A stretch of 64,000 bases of DNA from Aphanomyces cochlioides. Lineage: Eukaryota; Oomycota; Saprolegniomycetes; Saprolegniales; Verrucalvaceae. The DNA lies in assembly GCA_019828595.1 (NCBI GenBank), contig JAHQRK010000025.1, positions 930,001-994,000 on the forward strand, written 5' to 3'. The notes under the pieces were generated by a model that was not told the DNA's origin, made no database searches, and worked only from the letters and a program-made list of their open reading frames with translations. The position numbers were made by a program, and so were the translations under genes. Positions 52,150 through 62,143 of this stretch are shown here, piece by piece. Position 1 is the stretch's first letter, and every line of letters starts with the position of its first letter.

Positions 52150-52930
52150 GACCTTTTCGGAAGACAATATTCTTTTTATAGAGCTGACTCGCATATCTCA
52201 ATCAAAATCTCTCGTACAAATGCTGGTGCTGCATGAGTGCATGCCTTCGCTCTAATGTAGCCGCCAGCGTTACAATTTCCGCAGCGGAAGTTGCGGAATG
52301 AGGGTGTCAGACTTCCGCAAATTAACGCAAACTCGACCGCAAAGTACTTCAACGAACTAAGCATGTGCGAAGTAGTTTAGTATATCAAGCGCACAACGTA
52401 TCTGAAAGGTTGTGCTGCATTAAATCAATATCTATCGCTGCTGAAAGAGTGTTATGTGTGCTTCCGCATTTCCGCAAAGGACAAAAAATGTAAGAATGGT
52501 ACTGCCCAAAACTGTCTAGGGCTTTTAAGCCATAACAAGAAGCCGTCGATACAGTCTGGGACGTTGTGCATGTGGTATTATACCAAGCCTCCTTGGTTAG
52601 AAGAGGCTGCAAAAAATAAAATGTTCAAAAGACCAGCTTCCTCTGTGCATCGCACACTAACCAAGATCGATCTACCTTACTTTCCATTGATCTCGAAGCG
52701 ACATTTTGCGGAATGGCCCTCCTCAACTTCCGCGTTTTGCGGAAAAAGCCTGCGGACCAGTGCTTTCAGAATTCCGCATATTTTTAAAAATATCCGCAAA
52801 ATTCGGAAAAATGTTGACGCTGGTAGCCGCGCTGTGATGAAAGAGCTCAGAGTCTTCAAAGGATTTATGAAGCAATATCCAGTATCAAGAAGAGAATGAA
52901 CTGAATAGAATTTTTGCCCTCTGATTGCTC
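52150..52930 (-). pseudogene. B-type LRR remnant interrupted by MITE copy B
   Basis: Right of the MITE the minus strand reads NPLKTLSSFITARL; left of it GYIRAKACTHAAPAFVREIL and IEICESALYKK. Together these match the B-type LRR end (PLKTLKRVVLLDNNCGYLGA, AAPASVRKILVE). The MITE landed in the middle of this LRR. Confidence 0.7.
52265..52822. mobile_element. hAT-type MITE, copy B (558 bp)
   Basis: Same termini as copy A (CAGCGTTACAATTTCCGCA start, TTGACGCTG end), flanked by a perfect 8-bp duplication GTAGCCGC at 52257-52264 and 52823-52830. Nearly identical to copy A outside an internal block of about 300 bp that is absent here (junction near 52529). The right terminal repeat is shortened (GGAAAAATGTTGACGCTG). 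Confidence 0.9.
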
Positions 52931-53259
52931 TCAGAAGGTCATACCTGTTCAATTATAGTATTTCCAAAAGGATATGACTTGATTTGAGTGTGTTGTCATT
53001 CACAACGATGGGGCTCTAAGACGTGGCAATCTTCAGTATACACGCGAGAAGAGTAGTTCACTTCTTGTTGCGGGCTGTAAAAAAATCACCACCGACCTAA
53101 ATGATTCCATTAATATTGGATTGATCGCAAAATGACTGGAAAGTTATTGACTATTTTAGATAATAGACTGAGGTGGGATTGGCCGTTGCGCTGTAACCCA
53201 GGCAGTAGTCACTTTTTATTTTTCCAAAACTGAAGGAAAAGAAAAACTAGAAGTGAAAA
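52931..53259. other. Intergenic, no recognisable gene
   Basis: No coding similarity in any frame. Confidence 0.4.
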
Positions 53260-53640
53260 TTGGATGGATCATTTCGAGATGAGGAGTCTGCCTTTGCATG
53301 GTTGACTAAGTGGAAGAATTTTCGATTGATTGTGGTGGCAATTCACCAAACCAGGATCCAATCTGTGGCGTAACCTTGTTTATTGAGAATTTACCTCATT
53401 ACAAGTACTTGGTAAGCTTGACTTGGCAACTCAACCTTAACTTCAGCTATCTTTGAATTTTCTTCAACGAGCTCCACACTAAAAAAACTTCATATAACTG
53501 CTTTGGAAGACAGCCAGACTGACCGTTGTACCATTTAAGTGTCCATGGCGAATGATCTTCTTAAGTGGGTCTCGCTGCAGCCCATTCAACAGTTTGTAAA
53601 TTGGAAATTTCACATGGGAATACTTGACTGTACTTTGGTA
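53260..53640 (+). pseudogene. A-type LRR middle fragment
   Basis: RDEESAFAWLTKWKNFRLIV, ENLPHYKYLVSLTW, a SSTLKKLHITALED segment, VSMANDLLKWVSLQPIQQFV. It ends at about 53640, where minus-strand coding begins, so an inverted junction lies here. Confidence 0.75.
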
Positions 53641-54187
53641 AAACTTGAGCTAAGAAGGTTGTACTGGGTTTCGGCACTCTCCGCGATACATTTTGCAACG
53701 ATGTCATTCGGAAATTGTCGTATTGTTCGAGCCATTTCACTTCAGTTCCCTTACAATAATGAAGTTCCATCCAGTGGATACAGGTCGTCGGAGAAACATA
53801 ATCACGAAGCCATTCAGGGTGGGCATCGTTGGTCACGACAATATTCGAGTAATACTTTGCGATTCCTTCTACGTGGAAGTGAGCATCTGTCATTCGAACC
53901 AAGTCCAAACGTGGCCACAAGTCGTATTCACTCCAACCGAGGGCTTTCAGCTGCCATAGATGCTCCAAAGGTCCCAACACACCAGCTGGACGAAGCGCAT
54001 CGAGTTGGACGAGGACGGTCGACCAGTCTGGGATGAAGAAGGCGACCTTGACCACAATGTCAATTGGTAAAGAAGGAGTGCCTGGCTCGCCTGCTTCCAT
54101 TCTTGACGGCTTGGTCTCCATGACTGGACGTGTTGACGCCAGATTGCTCGTCGACGTCGACGACAATCTGAAGAAATGCAACTTCAT
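53640..54187 (-). pseudogene. Divergent F-box-like/LRR N-terminal half
   Basis: Open from 54187; family-like start at the inner Met near 54121 (METKPSRMEAGEPGTPSLP). Blocks: DIVVKVAFFIPDWSTVLVQL, GPLEHLWQLKALGW, LWPRLDLVRMTDAHFHVEGI, YYSNIVVTNDAHPEWL, SPTTCIHWME, YDNFRMTSLQNVSR, VLPKYSQ. Family similarity stops near 53645 at the plus-strand fragment, so the LRR half is missing. Confidence 0.75.
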
Positions 54188-54488
54188 TGGCCATTTATGA
54201 CTGCAATTAGCTAAATATAGGAAATCGATTTTGTCCTTGGGAGCTCGAATATCACTCGAATAAGCAGACGAGAAGATTCAAAAGTAAAAGATAATGCCAA
54301 AGGACCAAATTGCTTGTGACGTTTATGGCTACAAATGAATGTCCGGGGCATACATGTTGACAAAGAGACATTGCAGCTTAAATTTCTCGAACGACATTGA
54401 AAACGTCGAATTGAGCTCTGCTAGGAATTGAACAACTGAACCGACAATCTTTGCCGCCAAATGCAGTAGTTTATCGTACGTAGCAAGA
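54188..54488. other. Intergenic, no recognisable gene
   Basis: Nothing recognisable in any frame. Confidence 0.4.
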
Positions 54489-54824
54489 GTGTCGAATATA
54501 TTTGATTCAGACCTGCTTATTTCTCTGTACTGGACAAACGAAGGTCAATGGTCTTCTCTCAACTTACAGGAAAAGGACGCCGTTTCTCGACCTCACTTCG
54601 AAGTATGTATCCAAAAGCTCAGGTTGAGTGTAATCTACCAAGTTCTCAAGAAGACAACGGTGGCATGTGCATTAAACCAGACACTCTGGCCAAAATGGAC
54701 AAAGTTCCGAACCACATCGATCGACACTAGAGACAGCTTGGTTCAAAGAAAAATAGATGACATTCAATTGCGGTTTGTAAAGTTGTCTCGAAACAACGTA
54801 ATGGACCTTTATGGACTGAATTGA
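54489..54824 (+). pseudogene. Weak F-box-like/LRR remnant
   Basis: Open for 111 codons. GQWSSLNLQEKDAVSRPHFE resembles the LWPxLNLxxMDExSRPHxE block and LWPKWTKFRTTSI recalls WKNFRLTxV; the rest is unmatched. It may also be chance, so low confidence. Confidence 0.35.
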
Positions 54825-54828
54825 TACA

Positions 54829-56377
54829 TTAAAATCCTTCACCAAATAGCTGAATGGACTTTTCTTTTGCCAACTGAGCGAGTTCTTTCACTTGTTCAGA
54901 CGATAGTCCTTGTTTAAGTAGACCCGATTCTGACTGGGCGACCAAAATCTCCCTCACTGAAGCAGAAGCTGCATCAATGAAGGCCTTCGTTCCGATACAA
55001 TTATTGCGAAGCAACACTACTCTGTTCAAAGTCTTTAGAGGGAGAATACCTTCGGCCAGACAGATTGCTTGATTCTCTCGAATTGAGTTTCCATCCAACT
55101 TCAATTCTTCCAAATGGGATTGTTGTAAAAATGGTACTAGCATATTCAAGAACACTGCCCTTTGCATGATACAACATGCATACAAACGAAGCTGGCAGAC
55201 TTGTGGGTCGAGCAGCAATTGAAGAAAGAGCTGGACTAAATGTCTCAACTCTTCACTCTTCAAAATGGGCATTAAATCCACCGAAGTTGCCTCAATCCAG
55301 CGTCCAAAGTTGTCATATCTTCTTGGGCTGTCCAAAAACAAGTTCAATTCACTTTCATCTCGTCCACAACGTCCATGGAAAGAAAAATTTAATAATTCCA
55401 AGCCGTCAATAAAAATTCTTGACAGGCTTGTGTTCACCCAGGGCATGAACGACGTCATATTGTAGATCTGGAGATTCCCAAGAAAATTCTACCAGTTGAC
55501 ACTCTTGAATGGGCTGCAATCTAATCCACTTGAGAAGATTTTGAACCATTGAGCTTGTCAGGGTACAGTGGTTGGACTCCCCTCGTGCCGCGGTTTTAAC
55601 GTAAAGCTTTGCTAACGTTGAGCTCGATCCAGCAATTTGAAAAATTGTGTCAGTCAGTGCTGTATCACAGTCTCTCCAATGGAAATACGTTAGATCCTTG
55701 TACTGGAGAAGAACTTGGGCAAGTTGGCATGTCGTCGAGATGGGGATTTCCTCTCTCCTTGCACTTCGAATCGATATCAATCGAAATCCCGCTAGTTCGT
55801 GGAGCCACTCCATTGTGATATCTCTGACTTTGCCTTCTACATACAAATCAATGTAAGTCGTTGGGGAAACAATTTGTCGCAACCAAGCGAAATCGACGGC
55901 AGGAGTAATCGTGATAGTTCGACAATATTTGGCAATCTTTTCCACATGCACACGACTCACTTCGCCCAATAATTTCAATTTCAATTGAGGCCAAAGCAGC
56001 TTGCCACTCCATCCCATTTCATGCAACTTCATTAGGTCGTCCAGTGGCCCAAGATGGCTGGTCGGACGAAGCGCTTGAAGAAGCTCCAGTACAGTCGACC
56101 ACTCTGGTATATAGAAGACCACCTTTATCATAATATCCAACGGCAGCGACAACGTCTCTGGCTTGGATTTCGTCATGTCCAGAGGATCCAGCCAGTCCAC
56201 AACGAGAGGTGCAGTGCTGCTATCGTGAAGAATGACGATCGGTCGAATTATCTCTTCAAGATATTGAGATTCATATTCCAAATAAATCTCACTCGCTTGT
56301 ATGTTCTTCAAAGCTGCTCGACGAATCTCTCTTCGTCTTTGATACATCCCATGGCACATCTGACGGAGTTCCCCCAT
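54829..56377 (-). pseudogene. B-type F-box-like/LRR gene with N-terminal extension, one frameshift
   Basis: Starts at 56377 (MGELRQMCHGMYQRRREI) with about 67 residues absent from other copies, then the B-type order: LSLPLDIMIKVVFYIPEWST, LWPQLKLKLLGEVSRVHVEK, SPTTYIDLYVEG, HCTLTSSMVQNLLKWIRL, FSWESPDLQYDVVHALGEHK. Near 55420, in a T-run (AATTTTTATTGAC), the frame shifts by one. It then continues to 54829: RIFIDGLELLNFSFHG, HLEELKLDGNSIREN, LNRVVLLRNNCIGTKAF, AASASVREILVAQSESGL, QLAKEKSIQLFGEGF. The homopolymer makes slippage or a sequencing error equally likely. The paralog at 46375 starts where this extension ends. Confidence 0.85.
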
Positions 56378-56689
56378 ATCTAGAGCTGACTTTTATCCAT
56401 GGCCAAGGACCTATTTGGCGACGCTAAATACATCACAGATTCTAGTCTCTCTAGACATACGAACAAGGGTGATGCTTTATCCACACTCCCCAGTTTTCAG
56501 TATATTTTGGCTCTTAATTGAGCTATACAATGTAATCCATGGACTGTGTCAACTTGTGCGTCGGCCAACTGAAGCACTGCTTTGAAACTTATCTGCGACT
56601 TGTTGTAACAATGTCATATTTCAACTATTTTGATCGGTATTTCATGTTTCATCCAATAAAAAATTGGCATCGACGCCTCTGTGCTACCT
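56378..56689. other. Upstream region of a divergent pair
   Basis: No coding similarity; between the start at 56377 (-) and the first LRR-family codons at about 56690 (+). Confidence 0.4.
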
Positions 56690-57735
56690 CTAGAAGTGGT
56701 GATTCACGTAGCTTTCTTTATCGCAGATGGGGAAACCTTACTCGCTTATATTGACGCCCTACGGCCTGCCAAACTCTTGGGACCACTGGAGCACTTGTGA
56801 CATTTATGGCAATCCAACTGGAGTCTGAGAGACTTGTGGCCCGCTTTGGACTTGTTCAAGCTCGATGAAGATTCACGTGGCCATATTGAAGGCATTGCAA
56901 AGTATTACCCGACAATTATTGTACACGATCATGTGGATCCGACATGGCTTTCTCAATACGTGACTCCGTCAACTGGAATTCGTTGGAAACTCTGTCCTGA
57001 CATCAAATATTCAAGCATGACGTGGTTTGAGCAATGACAAAACTTTCGTATGACAGCTTTGGTCAGCTCGACGCAAAATTTCCCCCACGATATCAAGAAC
57101 TCCATTTTTTTGGAATTTCTACCTCGCTATCGCTATCTCATGGCTCTTGCATGGTACGACTGTCCTCCTGCAGTGTCCGAGGCCATCTTTAACTTTGCTG
57201 CTACGAGCACGACATTACGAGAATTGCAGCTGTGGACTTTTTCCCGTGAAAATTCTAGCCATTGCAGAATTACGGCATCCATGGCGGCGAATCTTGTCCA
57301 GTGGATTGAATTGCAACCGGTTCGAGCGTGTTCATTGTGCGGTGTCTCGTTTGACAATGCCCTTCTTCGAAATCAAGTTGCCGCAACTCTTTGTGCAAGC
57401 CAAAAGGCGAAGAACTTTCGCCTTATTGGAACAGATTTGGCGTCGGTAACATTCGACGGACGATGAGCTTCAGTTCGAATTTTGCCAGCCCAAACAGTAT
57501 GGCCCTGGAGGAATGGCGTATTTGAATGGCAATCATCTCGACTTGGATGCCATCACGACCGACTTGAGTGGATACGTGCTCCCCTTTTTCCATTTATTAC
57601 TCGGCAATCATATCAAGGTATTTCGCTTTTCAGGGCAATACCAGATGATGAGAAATAACGTTATCTGGGAGCTGCTTATCTCGTTTCTACAGCAGTCCCA
57701 ATTGCAAATATTGTGTTTGAATAATGATATGACGA
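56690..57735 (+). pseudogene. Divergent F-box-like/LRR pseudogene, 3' truncated
   Basis: PLEVVIHVAFFIADGETLLA, LRPAKLLGPLEHL with a stop, LWPALDLFKLDEDSRGHIEG, YYPTIIVHDHVDPTWLSQYV, a stop at FEQ-QNFRMTALVS, LPRYRYLMALAWYDC, FNFAATSTTLRELQLWTF, CRITASMAANLVQWIEL, LRNQVAATLC, a stop near 57464, then DLDAITTDLSGYVLPFFH and VIWELLISFLQQSQLQIL. Breaks off at NNDMTT (about 57738), in the first LRR. Confidence 0.85.
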
Positions 57736-58788
57736 CTAGACTTGACTGAGATGGACGAAAATTCTCAAATCCATCTTTGCGGGATTGCAATGTACTATCC
57801 TGATATTTTGGCTCGATTCGACATAGATTTGACATGGCTACGTCTATATACTCACCCCAAGGCATCTCTCTACTACAAAGCCACGAATGAAGACGAAATT
57901 ATTCAATCTCTCAGTCATTGGAAAGATACTTGCACTCCATCGATTTTGTTTGAAATACACGACTGCACTCTGGCTATGTTGAAAGCTCTCTTCTGCTTTC
58001 CAGATGTGAATCGTTTTCTACGAGAAGTCAAACTCATTACATCTAAACTTGGACATCCACAGCATTGCGTGATCAATGAGGCTGTGGCTTACAATTTTGT
58101 CATCTGGATCATGTCAAATCCAATTGAAAGCCTCAAATTGATCAATTTCTCATGGGAATCACCGAATTTACTGCGCTATGTCGTTACTGAGGCGCTTGAT
58201 AGCCCAATTTTACGTTACTTTGAGGTCGCTGAAGCCAGTGTCTCGAATATGAAATTCCATGGATTATATCACCGACAGCGCCAAGAAGTCGCCATGAAAT
58301 TCTACGATTATATTTGTCAATCCATTCCTAACATTGCAATTTTCACCGTTTTGGTCGATGCATTCCGCCTTGCAATCCTGACAAAATCAACGATTTTGCA
58401 TCTTCGAGGACTTCCACAATCAACCTTTCCAAGTGTGTGGGCAATGCTCTTTCCGTTGATCCGATCATCTCAAATAAAATAGCTGAACTTGGAAGACAAC
58501 TACATCGTCGATGACGATGTGATTCGAATGGCTCCAGAGTTTCATCACCTTGAAAATGTGGTATATCTGTCCGTGTATGGCAATCCTGCGTACTTTGAAG
58601 GCATGAAAACTCTCGTACTAGCTGCCCCACTTTCAGTGCGGACAATAGTCTTTGCGGACAGCTACAACATTACTCGCTGGTTTAACACTCATCAGTACAT
58701 GGAAATGCGCAAACTATTTGACGATCGGTCGATTAAATTTATCACCACGAAGCAAGACCGAATTTTATACCCATGCTTCCGTCCATGA
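57736..58788 (+). pseudogene. Divergent F-box-like/LRR gene lacking its F-box-like start
   Basis: Enters in mid-family at RLDLTEMDENSQIHLCGIAM and is open to 58482, where TAG replaces one residue (SSQIK-LNLEDN), then open to 58788. Blocks: YYPDILARFDIDLTWLRLY, SHWKDTCTPSILFEIHDC, HCVINEAVAYNFVIWIM, FSWESPNLLRYVVTEAL, STFPSVWAMLFPLI, LNLEDNYIVDDDVIRMA, AAPLSVRTIVFAD. The first 70-80 codons are missing; the frame joins directly the broken tail of the preceding copy, giving a tail-to-middle chimera. Closest to 58827-60152. Confidence 0.8.
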
Positions 58789-58826
58789 GTATTCTACTTC
58801 GATACAATTGCCATAGAAATATCGGT

Positions 58827-60152
58827 TCAAAGTCTACCACGTTGCAGCGGCATCCAATCGTGAATAAGTTGGATCGACTTGTCTTTTGCCATGATTTCTA
58901 TTTTTTTGTTTGAAATTTCCAAGTTTCGAAGTGACGACGGGGCGGCAGATACAATTGCCTTGGCATCATCGTCGCCAAAAGGATTATGAAGAAGTCCAAG
59001 GGATTCCAGGTTTGGAAAGCGACCAAGGTCTTTGGTCAGTGCGATCGCATCGTCGTCCGTCATGTTGTTACTCGCCAAGACGAGGTGTTGTACACGCAAT
59101 GGTGATAAGCGGATCGCGATAGTCTTCCACACTGGCTGGAATTGCCCTGGAGGCAGCCCACAAAGCCGAAATGTCCTCAAATTCGCTCGGATCGCAACGT
59201 CATGGGCACAGACTAAATCTATGAACTCTACTGTGGCAAAATGGTTATTTTGATGCGCGGAGGCAGACCAACCGAGAAAGCTCAATGATAATTCGCGGCG
59301 GACTCGACAATAAGCTGCAAAAAATGTCAACGAGACGATCCGAGGGGTGAAAAATCGAAACATGCGCAGTGTCGGGCGACGCAATACTGCTTGGACGCCG
59401 TGAAGGAAGTCTGCGGTGAATTCCCATGAAAAGAGCTCCAAAGCGAGACTTTCGACGGCGTGCGAGTTGATCCAAGTGAGTAGATCTGTTGCCATGGCTG
59501 TTGAAATGCTGCAGTGACCCGGAGCGCCTTGGAAAAACGTCTTCAAGTCAAGACTTTTCAGTGATCTGCTTGTGGCCGCAAATTTAAAAATCATCGGCGC
59601 AGTCGACGGAATGCATTCGTGCCATTTAAACATCGTCAGGTGCTGAAAATATGACAAAAAGTCCAAAAGTTGCGTAGGATGGCAGTTGCACAGCTCAATT
59701 TCCGTCACTCGAATGTCTTTCCATGCCTCCAACCTTATAGGGTCAATGCAGCTCGCTTCTTCCGTTGACACAGAGCAATGAATCGACACTTTGGGATCTA
59801 GAAGACGCTGCAGCCGAGCAAAATCGCAGCCGATATCGGCAATGACAGCGGGATAGAACTTGGCAACAGATTCCATTCGACCGTGACAAGTCGCACAATG
59901 TCTTGACAAGTCCAACCGCGGCCACAATCTCTGCCTGCAACACCCGACTACATGCAATTGCCAGATGATTTCCAGCGGTCCAAGGACGTTGGCAGCACGT
60001 AGCGCATATAAATAGTCAAACACAGTCGTCCGGTCTGGGATGAAGAAAGCAATGCGAACCACAATGTCCTCAGAGACTTTTGAAACAAAGTTGCGTTTGC
60101 CCTTGTTCATCGTGAACGAACGTGATGGAAATTGAAGAAATGAAGTCGACAT
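58827..60152 (-). CDS. Divergent F-box-like/LRR protein, intact reading frame
   Basis: 441 aa from 60152 (MSTSFLQFPSRSFTMNKGKR); the Met at 60110 is an alternative start. F-box-like part SEDIVVRIAFFIPDRTTVFD, RAANVLGPLEIIWQLHVVG, LWPRLDLSRHCATCHGRMES, KFYPAVIADIGCDFARLQRL, FKFAATSRSLKSLDL, HCSISTAMATDLLTWINS, FSWEFTADFLHGVQAVL. The LRR end reads VQHLVLASNNMTDDDAIAL, LESLGLLHNPFGDDDAKAI and SAAPSSLRNLEIS. CATCHGRMES gives a CxxC pair not seen in other copies. Uninterrupted and distinct from the A-type cluster, so probably under selection or recently so. Function unknown beyond family inference. Confidence 0.85.
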   Translation of the reverse strand: MSTSFLQFPSRSFTMNKGKRNFVSKVSEDIVVRIAFFIPDRTTVFDYLYALRAANVLGPLEIIWQLHVVGCCRQRLWPRLDLSRHCATCHGRMESVAKFYPAVIADIGCDFARLQRLLDPKVSIHCSVSTEEASCIDPIRLEAWKDIRVTEIELCNCHPTQLLDFLSYFQHLTMFKWHECIPSTAPMIFKFAATSRSLKSLDLKTFFQGAPGHCSISTAMATDLLTWINSHAVESLALELFSWEFTADFLHGVQAVLRRPTLRMFRFFTPRIVSLTFFAAYCRVRRELSLSFLGWSASAHQNNHFATVEFIDLVCAHDVAIRANLRTFRLCGLPPGQFQPVWKTIAIRLSPLRVQHLVLASNNMTDDDAIALTKDLGRFPNLESLGLLHNPFGDDDAKAIVSAAPSSLRNLEISNKKIEIMAKDKSIQLIHDWMPLQRGRL

Positions 60153-60378
60153 TTCGTCTAGAATTCAGCTCGACATCCTCTCATTGTAATTTCCAGAAAC
60201 GACCAAACTCTTGGCTTGTCAATACTTAGCATGACAATGCGGGTGCACCTTGACTAAATATAGAGATAGTCTCAATAATTCACCAACTTGGAAGTCGCAG
60301 TTGACGCGTCGTCGTCGCAGGCGTTAAGTATCATATCGTGGTTTACAGTGAGTTTTCGACGATCGACCATTTCCGAGT

Positions 60379-60753
60379 ATGCTCAAACTATTCTGTGTTG
60401 TTGTGTTGTCGTTGGTGACGGAAGAGTTTTCCCAGTACACTTGGCTCCCGATGAGACTGTGGGAGAATTCGAAGACAAGATCAAGGAAAAGAAAAAAGGC
60501 ATTTTGACTTTCGACGCTGACAACTTGGACCTTTACTTAGCGTTCATAGGTCTTGTGTCGTGGTTGTCTGTTCAGGACCCCGATTTTAAACCTATTTCCC
60601 AACCGGCTCAAAGAAATAGAGCAATGCTTTTATATGCCAACGATGAAAACAACATGCAGCCTACGAGGAAACTCAAAGAATATTTCAATGCCTCCTCCAA
60701 AGGAGGGACACATTCATGTGGTAGTGGTAGTTCCAGTGAAAAAGGGAAGATGA
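60379..60753 (+). pseudogene. Crinkler (CRN) effector N-terminal region, two frameshifts
   Basis: ATG at 60379 gives MLKLFCVVV, the usual CRN beginning. Near 60400 (a TGTTGTTGTGTTGT slippage tract) the frame shifts to VGDGRVFPVHLAPDETVGEF, EDKIKEKKKGILTFDADNLD, LYLA (60522-60543), an LxLYLA-type version of the LxLFLAK translocation motif. A DWL-like stretch follows (ENNMQPTRKLKEYF); after a second shift near 60690 comes PPKEGHIHVVVVVPVKKGR, then TGA at 60751. HVVVVVP corresponds to the HVLVVVP motif that ends the CRN N-domain, where effector C-domains normally begin; none follows in this orientation. CRN proteins are host-translocated oomycete effectors. This copy is broken. Confidence 0.8.
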
Positions 60754-60788
60754 AGCGCAGCGGAAATGTCCACATTGTACCCTCAAAA

Positions 60789-61180
60789 TCAATCGCAAGT
60801 TTGAAAGTCAGTTCTCCGAATCATTGTCAAGGGTGTATCGGCTGTAATGGATATCTCAACAGCTTTGGACATTGGAGGCATGAACTTTTCAATTAGAGCT
60901 CGCTTAACGACAGAAGATGCTAAATGATCCCGGCTAAAACAAAAGATGTATCGACCACGCAATAAGTCGGCTGCTGACAGGTCCGGAGGCAGAGATGAAA
61001 CGTAGATACAATGCAGACTAGGATATCTGCTAGCAAACAGCCCCAAGAGCGGCGTCTTCCCCGATTCTCTGACGAAACAAAGAGGATTGAGAGATATCGG
61101 CTGGAAGACATTGTGCCCGAGGCACGGTCGACAAGCTGGGTGCGCACAAGATGAGGCACTTGAGACTTCACACCCTCCGT
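60789..61180 (-). pseudogene. Unidentified coding fragment, possibly an inverted CRN C-domain piece
   Basis: The minus strand reads FVRESGKTPLLGLFASRYPS, LHCIYVSSLPPDLSAADLLR, GRYIFCFSRDHLASSVVKRA, LIEKFMPPMSKAVEI. GKTPLL could be a degenerate P-loop. The upstream part (VPHLVRTQLVDRASG) is in another frame. At 61181 it joins the inverted LRR duplicate exactly. Its position beside a CRN N-domain makes a displaced CRN C-terminal domain a reasonable guess, not more. Confidence 0.45.
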
Positions 61181-61894
61181 CCACAGAGATAAATCCTCCC
61201 ATGTGAAAAATCCCATATAAAAGTCTTGAATGGGCTGCATGGTGATCCACGTAAGAAGATCATTCGCCATCGAGGTTGAGATCGTACAATGGTCAACATG
61301 ACCACCTTGAAAAGTACGAATGTTGAGAGACCTCAGTGTGGAGCTCGTTGCAGCATACTGAAAGATAGCTGAGGTCAAAGCTGAATTGCAGTTGACCCAA
61401 GTCAAGCTGACCAATTACTTGTAATATGGCAGATGTTCAATCAGCAACGAGACGCCATTGTGTGGATTCTGGTCTGATGCATTCTTCACCATTGTCAATC
61501 GAAAATTCTTTCATTGAGTCAACCATTCACAGTCGGACGTCTCGTCGAAGAACGATCGATACCATTCAATGCAAGTTGAGGGATGGACGTATCGCCGTAG
61601 CCACGACGGATCGACAGATTTGTCCACTTGAATAACTGGATAATACTTTGCGACACATTCGACATGCGATCGAGAAGCTTCATTCATCATTGTCAAGTTT
61701 AATCGTGGCCACAAGTTGCTGGGATTCCACTTGAGCTGTTTCAATTGACACAGATGTTCCAATGGACCCAAGACATTAGCAGGACGCAACGCCGTCAAAA
61801 ACAACTCCAACGTGGTCCACTTGGGGATGAAGAACGCAACTTTGACCACAATATCCAAAGGAAGCAGTGGCATCTCTCGGTTTGGGTTTGTCAT
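61181..61894 (-). pseudogene. A-type LRR gene, duplicated 5' half
   Basis: Protein blocks are identical to 25810-26523: KVAFFIPKWTTLELF, AKYYPVIQVDK, TSDCEWLTQ-stop, MVKNASDQNPHNG, LPYYK-stop, HCTISTSMANDLLTWI. The second half of the gene (ATALL onward and all LRRs) is absent. Confidence 0.9.
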
Positions 61895-62047
61895 TTCTTC
61901 AGTCTCGGCAGATGAAAAAGGGAGAGTATCACGTTCTGCCGTGGCAATTCCACCACATCGTCTCTCATTACTTACGGAATGTTCGCAAGATGACGTACTC
62001 CTTGAAGAGATTATAATATAACTACTACAGTTGAAGATGGGACAAGG
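61181..62047 (-). repeat. Inverted near-identical copy of 25648-26523
   Basis: Carries the same LRR gene start (61894, MTNPNREMPLLPLDIV) and the same two stops (TGA at 61511-61513, TAA near 61417). The gene ends at TWEDLSLW (61181), where the fragment described at 60789-61180 begins. Only a 9-base deletion and scattered single changes distinguish the copies. The shared stops show that inactivation preceded duplication. Confidence 0.9.
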
Positions 62048-62143
62048 CGATAGACTCTATCTTTCAATATGATGCAACTACACCATTTTTCAGTTAATTC
62101 CAGAAAAAATCTGGTATAATTCGCCGTATTATCTTTCGATTCA

